Source of the DNA: Gp6-AA40 sp036274155
Lineage (GTDB): Bacteria > Acidobacteriota > Vicinamibacteria > Vicinamibacterales > UBA2999
NCBI GenBank assembly: GCA_036274155.1
Contig: DASUGH010000083.1
Span: 1 to 64,000, forward strand
Direction of reading: 5' to 3'
Length of the DNA stretch: 64,000 nucleotides
The notes beneath the pieces are model-generated. The model was not told where the DNA came from and ran no database searches. It saw only the letters and a program-made list of their open reading frames with translations. The position numbers and the translations under genes were made by a program. Each line of letters starts with the position of its first letter. Within the stretch, counting starts at the first letter, position 1. Positions 44,390 through 51,664 of this stretch are shown here, in pieces.

Positions 44390-44406
44390 CCGCCGGCTTC
44401 AGCGGC

Positions 44407-44805
44407 TCACGGGCTTTTCTGCTGCAGCCACTGCCTGGCGTCGTCGATGGACGTGAACAGACGAATCGGCAATCCCCGGTTCGCCGCCACCGTCTCGGCA
44501 AACTTCATCAGGTCGCCTTCCGCGTGCACGTCGACGAAGGCCATCGCTTCCATACGCGATGCGCCGACGGCTCCCTGTGAGGCGATCTGAAACACGTCGA
44601 CAGTCCTCAGCCGCGGCCCCTCGAGGCGCTCCTCGATCAACACCCGGAAGCAGCGGCGCGCTTCGCACTCCAGCCGGAGCTGCTGGAGATACCCAACCAC
44701 GTTCTCGAGGCTGTTCACCCCGGTGACGACAGCGTGCAGGTAGTCGCCTTCGACGGCGATCGTCACCGTGTACGAACCGCTGTGCATGCCCTCGCCGACG
44801 ACCAT
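44407..44805 (-). CDS. STAS/SpoIIAA-like domain protein
   Basis: This 132-residue protein has the alternating strand-helix pattern of SpoIIAA-like domains (YLHAVVTGVNSLENVVGYLQ, CFRVLIEERLEG, RMEAMAFVDVHAEGDLMKFA), with no signal peptide. It fits the group that bind lipids or anti-sigma partners. It stands next to an ECF sigma factor on the same strand, which could be relevant. The start may be six residues further in. Confidence 0.72.
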   Translation of the reverse strand: MVVGEGMHSGSYTVTIAVEGDYLHAVVTGVNSLENVVGYLQQLRLECEARRCFRVLIEERLEGPRLRTVDVFQIASQGAVGASRMEAMAFVDVHAEGDLMKFAETVAANRGLPIRLFTSIDDARQWLQQKSP

Positions 44806-44948
44806 GCGTTCGTCACTCCTGACTGCCCGGAACGGTGTCCCGAAAGCGGCCTGCTACCTATGGTACGTGCATCGGGCCTGGCTGGTTGAAGAAGATCGGC
44901 GGCGTCCACCGGATCACTGCAGGGCTGGCCAGGCGCTCAGTCGGGCTG

Positions 44949-45608
44949 TCAGAGGATTCGCGAGAGGACGCCGGCAACAACCGCGTTGCAACGCGGACGC
45001 AGGAAGCGAAACGCATTCGCTTCTGCGAGCCCGGCGTGCTGCTCCAGGTCGCGACGGAGCGCGGCCCGCGCACGCGACAAACGTGTCTTGACGACCGCCT
45101 CGCTGACATCGAGCACGTAGGCCGCCTCCTCGGTACTCAACTCCTCGACCTGCCGCAACACGAACACCTCTCGGGCACCATCCGGCAGCCGATCGATCGC
45201 CGATTCCACGAGGCGGTTCAGTTCTCCGGCGAATGCCTGGCGCTCGGGATCCGCGCCTCCGCTCGCCGCCGCGCGCGGCGCGTCTTCCTCCATCGTCATA
45301 TACCTCCCGCGCCGCCGTGCGCGGGCAATTGCCTCGTGCACGGCGATGCGCGTCAGCCAGGTCGAGAACTTTGCCCGGCGATCGAACTGATGGAGATGGC
45401 TGTAGGCGTTCACGTACGCCTGCTGCATCACGTCCTCTGACTCGCTCTCGTCCTTGACTATCGCGCGCGCCGCCCGATAAAGCCGCTCGTTGTGCCGCCG
45501 CATGAGCACTTCGAAGAGCGCCGTTTGTCCGGCGAGCACGCGGGCGACGACCTGCTCGTCCGAGAGCACGGCCCACTCTTCGACGACTGGCGCGCTGACG
45601 AGATGCAT
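44949..45608 (-). CDS. ECF-family RNA polymerase sigma factor
   Basis: This 219-residue protein has region 2 (VLMRRHNERLYRAARAIVKD, ESEDVMQQAYVNAYSHLHQ) and region 4 (LPDGAREVFVLRQVEELSTE, with an HTH at EAAYVLDVSEAVVKTRLSR). The short C-terminal tail FRFLRPRCNAVVAGVLSRI is a frequent extension in this ECF subgroup. No typical anti-sigma gene adjoins it; the upstream neighbour is a diheme cytochrome and the downstream one the STAS-like gene, so its regulator is unclear. Confidence 0.88.
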   Translation of the reverse strand: MHLVSAPVVEEWAVLSDEQVVARVLAGQTALFEVLMRRHNERLYRAARAIVKDESESEDVMQQAYVNAYSHLHQFDRRAKFSTWLTRIAVHEAIARARRRGRYMTMEEDAPRAAASGGADPERQAFAGELNRLVESAIDRLPDGAREVFVLRQVEELSTEEAAYVLDVSEAVVKTRLSRARAALRRDLEQHAGLAEANAFRFLRPRCNAVVAGVLSRIL

Positions 45609-45640
45609 CGCTTCTCCCTGTTCGATCGCAAGCGTCCGAC

Positions 45641-46891
45641 TCAGAGTGACTTCAGGTACTCGACGAGATCCGCTTTCTGCGCGGGGGTGAGGCCCAGGCG
45701 GAACTGGCGATCGTAGTGCTCGACGACTGCGGCGAGATCGGGAGCACTGCCGTCGTGGAAGTACGGCGGGTGGGCGACGAGTCCCCTCAAGGGGGTCGTC
45801 CGGTACTGTCCCGTGGCGGATCGTGCCGCATAGTCCTCTTCCGTCCCGACCTCGCCCGGGTCATGCAGGACCGGTGCCGCGCCGCCCACACCGCTGAGCA
45901 CGTCGGTGAAGTGCGGCGCCTGATGACAGCCGGCGCAGCCGGCGTCGCCATTGAAAAGCTGTCTGCCGCGTCTGGCGGCGTTGCGATTGAAGGCATCTGG
46001 ACGCGGCTTCGGCGCCTGCAGGCTCAGTTGGTAGGCGAGCAGCGCTGGCAGCTTCGGCGTGACCATGTCGGGCGTCTGCGTGATGTTCAACCCGATGCGT
46101 GGATCGACGAATGTACCGTGTCCGCCCATCTGGCCCACGCCTACGTAGCTGTTCCAATAGGAGATCGGACCGTCACCCGTATACGTCTCGAAGCCGACAC
46201 CAAGCAGTCCATAGATCGGAGGAATCAGGACCGGAAGCGACGGCTTCTGTGGATTCAGGACGATCAGGTTGACGCCGTCGAACGCGTGATGGCGTGCGTC
46301 GTACATGCCAGGACCCCAACGATTGAGCACGTCTCTCGTGTCAGGGTCCTTGTCGAAGAAAGGTGACAACGCAGCGATGGCGCCGACGTTCAGGTCGCGG
46401 TTCGGCCACCCGTCGAGACGCCTGCCGATGCCGGGCGCGAACGAGTCGTCCACCGTCGAGTGGCAGAGCGCGCAGGTCACGCCGACGCTGGTGAGGTGTC
46501 CGGCATCGTCTACCGTGCCCTCGAGTCCAACCACGGCATTCAGCTGCAGCAACGCCACGGTAATGGCCGGGTCATCGAGATCGACCTCGCCCGCCTTTAA
46601 CGCGCGGACGATGGGACGCGGCAGCGCTTGCGAATCGACCTTGAGTCCGACTTTCAGCGCCGTGTTCGGGCTGACGGCCTTTGGAATCACCTCGTGCATC
46701 CGCAGCACGTCTGTCCACAACTGCTCGTCGCCGAAGGTGTCGTGACGGAAGATCTCCCGACCTTCCCGTACGGCTTTTCCCTGAGGCAATAGGGAATTAC
46801 GCGCCTCGACCGATCCAGACAGACCTGACAGGGCGACCAGGATCGGAAGCGCGAACGACGCGACAACGATGAAATAGCCAACCCGGCGCAT
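45641..46891 (-). CDS. Diheme cytochrome c peroxidase-like protein, exported
   Basis: This 416-residue protein has a signal peptide (RRVGYFIVVASFALPILVAL), two CxxCH heme sites (CALCH near residue 140 and CAGCH near residue 315) and later the motif TTPLRGLVAHPPYFHDGSAP, as in MauG/cytochrome c peroxidase-type diheme proteins. It may reduce hydrogen peroxide or serve as an electron carrier for a dehydrogenase. It is the first gene on this strand before the sigma factor 33 bases downstream; co-transcription is possible. Confidence 0.85.
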   Translation of the reverse strand: MRRVGYFIVVASFALPILVALSGLSGSVEARNSLLPQGKAVREGREIFRHDTFGDEQLWTDVLRMHEVIPKAVSPNTALKVGLKVDSQALPRPIVRALKAGEVDLDDPAITVALLQLNAVVGLEGTVDDAGHLTSVGVTCALCHSTVDDSFAPGIGRRLDGWPNRDLNVGAIAALSPFFDKDPDTRDVLNRWGPGMYDARHHAFDGVNLIVLNPQKPSLPVLIPPIYGLLGVGFETYTGDGPISYWNSYVGVGQMGGHGTFVDPRIGLNITQTPDMVTPKLPALLAYQLSLQAPKPRPDAFNRNAARRGRQLFNGDAGCAGCHQAPHFTDVLSGVGGAAPVLHDPGEVGTEEDYAARSATGQYRTTPLRGLVAHPPYFHDGSAPDLAAVVEHYDRQFRLGLTPAQKADLVEYLKSL

Positions 46892-47100
46892 GCAGCCTCC
46901 CCGATGGCGTGGACGTCGCGTCGTATGCCATCTGCAACAAAGGAGTGCGCCGATCGAAAAAGGTTACAGCGCGTCAGTATGGCGACGCTTTCTTGAACGC
47001 CTCATGCATTCGTCCATTCCTCACTCCCTCATCGCTGGACCGAGTCCTGCAGAGCACGCCGCGCACTGAGCATCGCTGACTGATTTCGAGTGCGGCTCGC

Positions 47101-47169
47101 GCCCGAGCCCCGAGTCCCGAGTCCCGAGTCCCGGATCCCGAGCCCCGGATCCCGAGCCCCGAGCCCCCG
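47101..47169. repeat. Heptamer tandem array (CCCGAGY type)
   Basis: Units of CCCGAGC, CCCGAGT and CCCGGAT follow one another over about 70 bases and end at the stop of the VWFA-related gene. The orientation is opposite to the array upstream of that gene (49265-49634), so the gene lies between inverted arms. Confidence 0.85.
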
Positions 47170-47170
47170 A

Positions 47171-49228
47171 TCACGGCAGCACTCGAATCGCCACCAGAGC
47201 GTTCTCGGTTCCAGCGGTCACACTGACGACGTAGTCGGCAGGGGCGAGGGGCGCGAGCGTGATCTGAACGGTCCGCCAGCGCGTGCCGTCGCTGTCGGTG
47301 CGAACCGCGGTCGTCGCCGGGACGGCGAGCGGATTGCCGGCACGATCGAGAATGCGGGCGGTTCCCGCATTGTCCGACAACGCGGGTATTTCCATCACCA
47401 CACGCTCGGTCCGTCGGAAGCGGAGATCCGCCGTCGGCAGATCGCGATTGCCCGTCGTCGGACCGCGTCGGGTGAAGAGCGCACCGATGCCGGCGGCCCC
47501 CTGAGGAATCGAGAATTGGACGGTCTCGGTGGACGAGAGGGCGCCGGCGCTCAACCCCTTCGCACCAACCTGCAGCTGATACTCGCCAGGCGCGAGCGGC
47601 GCTTCCGGATGCAACTCGACGCGCACGCTCGTCATCCCGCGCGGAACCGGCACTCGCTCGGTCGTCACCGTTTTGCCTGTGGCGTCGACGAGCGCGATAT
47701 CCGCCTGCGCGCCTTCGCTCCAATCGTTTCGACCCGCCACTGTTTGTGATTCCACCACCGCCCAGATTCTGCTGACGTTGTCACCTGTCCGCGCCGCCAC
47801 CTGCGCGCGCAACGGACGCTCGCGGCCGAGTGCAGAGAGCGCTGCAAGCGCCGCCTGCACGGCACTGGCCGTCGAGGCGGAGACGGCTCCCGCAGCTGCC
47901 GCGGCGCCGGACCTCGCCGCCGCCGACGCCGGCGCAGTCGGGACTGCCGTCGACGCGAGGTACCCGCGACGGGCACGCACCTCCACGCCCTTGCGCTTCA
48001 CGCGCACCGACAGCTTGTGGAACTTTCCGTCCGGCTTCTGCGTGGAGTAGAAGCCGAGCAGGTAGTAGGAGCTGAGATCGTCGTTGATGCGCTGAAAGCT
48101 GGCGTCGATGTCGCTCGTGAAGACCACAGCGATGCCGTCCGTGTAGTCGGCCATCCGCAGCAGCGCGTCGTGACGAGTATTCAGGCGGGCGCGATCTTCC
48201 GTGAGGTCGATCGGGGGACACGGGCCGAAACAGGCCGCTGGTATGGGATCTTCGTCGAACACCACGACCCGGCGCGGGTCGATTGGGTAGAAGGAGGTGT
48301 TTGTGCGATTGGCGCGGTCGAGCATGTCGCGAAACCGCGGCTCGCTGCGCAGCATGCTGAGCGAGAGACGAGCGCTTTCGCACCTCGGTGTGGCGCCGAC
48401 CCGCTCCGACGGCTCCACGGTCAGTCGTCCGGTCGTCGGGTTCGGGCCGATCGCCGGCGGCGGAGCCGGGCTGGAGCCGCCTCTGAGCTCCGGGGCGTCT
48501 TCGAACATACGCCAGCCATACGAGATCGTGACGACCGCCTTGCGCTCGTCCCTCTGCAGCGCGGCAAGACGGTCCACGAGCGCGTCGAGCGCATCGAACG
48601 TCAGCTGTTCCCGGCGGCGCAGGATCATCTCCTGCGCGATGACCAACGATTTGCCTGGATAGCAGTTGTAGAACTCCGTCTCCTCCGGCGTCAAATCCAT
48701 GCGTCGATCGCGCCCCCAGTTCTGGCGGAGCACGTTCTCGATGCTGGAGGTGCGCGGCGTGAACGTCAGATTGCGAGGGTCCATGTCCGCGGTCATCACC
48801 GCAATCAGGTCGTCTTCCCTGATCAGGTTGTTCAGCGCTTTGATGAGCGGCGGACTTATCCCGCGTGCCCAGTTGCCGTCGACGTGGTTGCTGTCGAGGA
48901 AGAGCACGAAAATTCTGCCGGGCGAGTCGGGTGCTGGCGTTGCTGCCGCCGCCACCGTCGCCGGTTCCCGGCTGACTGCCGCCTGAGGCGCCGTGCCCGG
49001 GATCTGGCGGCGTATGCGCTCGAAGCGGTCGATCTTCTGCGGCACCCCCTGATCGGTAATCTCGACTTCGCTCGCCTGGAGATCGTCGACAGGACGGCCG
49101 GCGACCGTCGGGTACATGTCGACGCGGATGTAGTTGGCTTCAGTGCGGAAGGGCTGGGGAGACCGATCCTGTGCGCCGAGGGTCAGCGACCCGAGCGCGA
49201 CCGCGAGTATCACGACACTCCGGCGCAT
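47171..49228 (-). CDS. VWFA-related secreted protein (Acidobacterial type)
   Basis: This 685-residue protein has a signal peptide (RRSVVILAVALGSLTLGAQ) and a VWFA-related domain (about residues 45-390) with the variant MIDAS-like FVLFLDSNHVDGNW and SSYYLLGFYSTQKPDGKFHK. Its C-terminal half is beta-sandwich-like (LAPGEYQLQVGAKGLSAG, LAPADYVVSVTAGTENALV). These proteins are abundant in Acidobacteriota, and their role is not known. The 27821-28830 gene is a shorter relative of its C-terminal half. Both flanks are heptamer arrays. Confidence 0.85.
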   Translation of the reverse strand: MRRSVVILAVALGSLTLGAQDRSPQPFRTEANYIRVDMYPTVAGRPVDDLQASEVEITDQGVPQKIDRFERIRRQIPGTAPQAAVSREPATVAAAATPAPDSPGRIFVLFLDSNHVDGNWARGISPPLIKALNNLIREDDLIAVMTADMDPRNLTFTPRTSSIENVLRQNWGRDRRMDLTPEETEFYNCYPGKSLVIAQEMILRRREQLTFDALDALVDRLAALQRDERKAVVTISYGWRMFEDAPELRGGSSPAPPPAIGPNPTTGRLTVEPSERVGATPRCESARLSLSMLRSEPRFRDMLDRANRTNTSFYPIDPRRVVVFDEDPIPAACFGPCPPIDLTEDRARLNTRHDALLRMADYTDGIAVVFTSDIDASFQRINDDLSSYYLLGFYSTQKPDGKFHKLSVRVKRKGVEVRARRGYLASTAVPTAPASAAARSGAAAAAGAVSASTASAVQAALAALSALGRERPLRAQVAARTGDNVSRIWAVVESQTVAGRNDWSEGAQADIALVDATGKTVTTERVPVPRGMTSVRVELHPEAPLAPGEYQLQVGAKGLSAGALSSTETVQFSIPQGAAGIGALFTRRGPTTGNRDLPTADLRFRRTERVVMEIPALSDNAGTARILDRAGNPLAVPATTAVRTDSDGTRWRTVQITLAPLAPADYVVSVTAGTENALVAIRVLP

Positions 49229-49264
49229 ACGTCACCCTCAGGCGTTGGCCGGAGCATTCTACAC

Positions 49265-49634
49265 TCGGGATCCGGGGCTCGGGATCCGGGGCTCGGGACT
49301 CGGGACTCGGGGCTCGGGGCTCGGGACTCGGGGCTCGGGATCCGGGGTCCGGGGTCCGGGATCCGGGGTCCGGGGCTCGGGATCCGGGGTCCGGGGTCCG
49401 GGATCCGGGGTCCGGGGCTCGGGGTCCGGGGTCCGGGGTCCGGGATCCGGGGTCCGGGGCTCGGGGTCCGGGGCTCGGGACTCGGGACTCGGGACTCGGG
49501 GCTCGGGGCTCGGGACTCGGGGCTCGGGATCCGGGGTCCGGGGTCCGGGGTCCGGGATCCGGGGTCCGGGGTCCGGGGCTCGGGATCCGGGGTCCGGGGT
49601 CCGGGGCTCGGGATCCGGGGTCCGGGGCTCGAGA
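49265..49634. repeat. Heptamer tandem array (GGGRYYC type), about 370 bases
   Basis: About 50 units of GGGATCC, GGGGTCC, GGGGCTC and GGGACTC run head to tail upstream of the VWFA-related gene. It is the largest array in the window. It is opposite in orientation to the array at 49705-49801, which lies about 70 bases further on. No coding content is likely despite open frames in it. Confidence 0.92.
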
Positions 49635-49704
49635 CTCCGGATCCGACTTTCTACGTGAGGCCCTTCGATCGGGCTCACGGTGTTCAGGCACTATCGAACG
49701 ACGG

Positions 49705-49801
49705 GTCCCGAGCCCCGGATCCCGAGTCCCGAGCCCCGAGTCCCGAGTCCCGAGCCCCGAGTCCCGAGTCCCGAGTCCCGAGTCCCGAGCCCCGAGCCCC
49801 C
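49705..49801. repeat. Heptamer tandem array, inverted orientation
   Basis: About 14 units of CCCGAGT, CCCGAGC and CCCGGAT, the reverse complement of the units at 49265-49634. It touches the stop codon of the anti-sigma gene (49804). Together the two arms could form a very long hairpin with a 70-base loop. Confidence 0.9.
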
Positions 49802-49803
49802 GT

Positions 49804-51153
49804 TCAGTCCGGGCGCAGTCTTGACGCCAGCGCGGCGGGATCTGCAACACCGCTCAACGTCAGCAGCACATCGCCGCGAACCGTTGACCACAGCGGCGCA
49901 GACACCGGCTCGGGCACGAGGATACGACCCTGGTTGACACTGTTCGCCGTCGGCTGCGGAACTGATGGTGCCTGCTGCTGAACACGAGCGTTCTGCACGT
50001 CCACGACGGGAGCCTCCGCCACCACCGTCACACTCCTCGCGGGGTCTTCGCGCCGCCGTTGCACCACCTCGAGGAGAGCATCCGTGGGAAGTCTGTACAC
50101 GGTGCGCACCGCTGCCCCGTCCGCGCTGATCGTGGTCAGCACTGGCGTCAATCCCTCGATGCCGTAAAGCGGCATCCCGGTTCGTACCGCTGCTTCAGCG
50201 CGTGTGATCGGCTGCCATACCGTTCCGTCGGCGGACCGCAGGAGCGCCGCATCGGCGCCGTTGACGACCATCCCGTCCACGAGGCGACCCTGGGCGGCCG
50301 CAGCTCCTGTGCCAGCGCCCGAACCGAAGCCGCCTCCCTGACCCGCCGGGACACCTCCTGCCTGTCCGCCTATCACGCCCGCGGCTCTTCCTCCTCCTCT
50401 TCCGCCTCGCCCTCCTCCACCACCGCCTCGTGGTGCGGTTGTCGCCGCGGCGGAATCCGACGGCGTGATCGCCGGCGACGGCGGTGGCGGCTCTGGTCGA
50501 GGAGGCGGCGGGGCAGGTGCTGCAGGCAGTGGCGAGGCAACGGCCGGCGCTGGCACGGGTGCCGGCTGTACAGCATCGCTCTCGGGCGGCGCGATCCTGC
50601 TGCTGCCCGATGGCTGCGACGGTCGCGCACCAGTCGTGCTCTTCGGATTCGTGCCGGCTTGCCGTGGGGAAACGTCACCAGATGGCGGCGGCGGCGCGAC
50701 CGCTGACGTCGAACCCTGAGCGTTCGACGGGGTCGCAGGCTCTACGGACGATGACGGCGCCTGCTGGCTTTCAGTGGAGGGCTTGTCTGCCGGCGGCAGA
50801 TCGCGCACGGCCCAGCCGAGTGCGAGCGCAAGCGCGACGCTTGCCGCCCAACTCGCCGGAACGATCCACCGGCGCACACGCGACCGAGCGCCATCGGCTC
50901 CACCATTGGATCCCGCGGCAGCGTCGCGCGCCTTCGCCACGAGGGCGTCGAACGCCGGACGGCTCGTGTCGGCCACCGGCGCAATCGCGCCGAGCAGCGC
51001 CCCGGCGCGCTCCAGCGTGGCACGCTCTTCTTCGAGCCGCGCGGCGCAGGCGGCGCACGTGTCGAGGTGTTCCTCGATCCACGCGGCCTCGAGCGGATCC
51101 GTCACCTGCTCGTCGAGCCACGCGTGGATCGTCCCGTCATCCACGTGCCGCAT
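49804..51153 (-). CDS. Anti-sigma factor with zinc finger and long extracytoplasmic region
   Basis: This 449-residue protein has a cytoplasmic zinc-finger (EEHLDTCAAC; His29, Cys33, Cys36), a membrane helix at about 97-115, a Pro/Ala-rich and Gly-rich spacer (120-285) and a C-terminal outside domain. That domain carries AAAAQGRLVDGMVVN (284-298) and VVAEAPVVDVQNARV (377-391). Both occur in the adjacent VIT-vWA protein. The ATG at 51153 has GGAGGAGG in front. It overlaps the sigma gene by 17 bases, so the pair are regulator and target. The ligand is not known. Confidence 0.85.
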   Translation of the reverse strand: MRHVDDGTIHAWLDEQVTDPLEAAWIEEHLDTCAACAARLEEERATLERAGALLGAIAPVADTSRPAFDALVAKARDAAAGSNGGADGARSRVRRWIVPASWAASVALALALGWAVRDLPPADKPSTESQQAPSSSVEPATPSNAQGSTSAVAPPPPSGDVSPRQAGTNPKSTTGARPSQPSGSSRIAPPESDAVQPAPVPAPAVASPLPAAPAPPPPRPEPPPPSPAITPSDSAAATTAPRGGGGGGRGGRGGGRAAGVIGGQAGGVPAGQGGGFGSGAGTGAAAAQGRLVDGMVVNGADAALLRSADGTVWQPITRAEAAVRTGMPLYGIEGLTPVLTTISADGAAVRTVYRLPTDALLEVVQRRREDPARSVTVVAEAPVVDVQNARVQQQAPSVPQPTANSVNQGRILVPEPVSAPLWSTVRGDVLLTLSGVADPAALASRLRPD

Positions 51154-51652
51154 GTGCCTCCTCCAGCGACGCGTGTGCACTCACCAGACGCTTCCTCGCA
51201 CGGCAGAGCGTGGTGCCCACCGCGCTCACCGCCAGCCCCGTCCTCTGAGCGATCTCAGGGTAGCCGAGACCGGCGTCCCTCAACAGCAGCACCTCGCGGT
51301 CGCGCTCGCCAAGCGACTCGAGCGCGCGTCGAACCGTGGCGGCGCGCTGCTCGGCTTCCATCTCGGCAACGGGATCGATTGTCGGCGGTGCTGACACAGC
51401 TTCCGTCCTGAGCAGCGCGAGGTGCTTCTTGCGGCGCACGACCGTGCGCGCTTCGTCGCGGGCGAGATTCGCCGCCACGGTGAACAGCCATGCGCGCGGA
51501 TCGTCAGGACGGTTTCCGAGAGCACGCACGAAGACCTCCTGCGCCAGCTCTCTCGCACGGTCCGCGTCCCAGACCTTGCTGTGCAGATACCGCACGAGGC
51601 CCGGATAGTTCTCCTCGTACAGCGCTCCCCAGTCTATTGCTGCTCTGCTCAC
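51137..51652 (-). CDS. ECF-family RNA polymerase sigma factor
   Basis: This 171-residue sigma factor has region 2 (EENYPGLVRYLHSKVWDADR, ARELAQEVFVRAL) and region 4 (LESLGERDREVLLLRDAGLG, then YPEIAQRTGLAVSAVGTTL). It is of standard length. It lies 12 bases after the VIT-vWA gene and overlaps the anti-sigma gene, so all three form one operon. It probably regulates its own operon and a surface-protein set. Confidence 0.9.
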   Translation of the reverse strand: MSRAAIDWGALYEENYPGLVRYLHSKVWDADRARELAQEVFVRALGNRPDDPRAWLFTVAANLARDEARTVVRRKKHLALLRTEAVSAPPTIDPVAEMEAEQRAATVRRALESLGERDREVLLLRDAGLGYPEIAQRTGLAVSAVGTTLCRARKRLVSAHASLEEAHAARG

Positions 51653-51664
51653 AATGAAACGACG

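Noticed and set aside
49265..49801. Heptamer arrays considered as a CRISPR array
   Set aside because: Units are 7 bases with no unique spacers, and no cas genes are near.
48017..49981. Long plus-strand frame over the VWFA gene and the heptamer array
   Set aside because: It contains the Gly/Ser/Arg translation of the heptamers; a repeat artefact plus antisense shadow.
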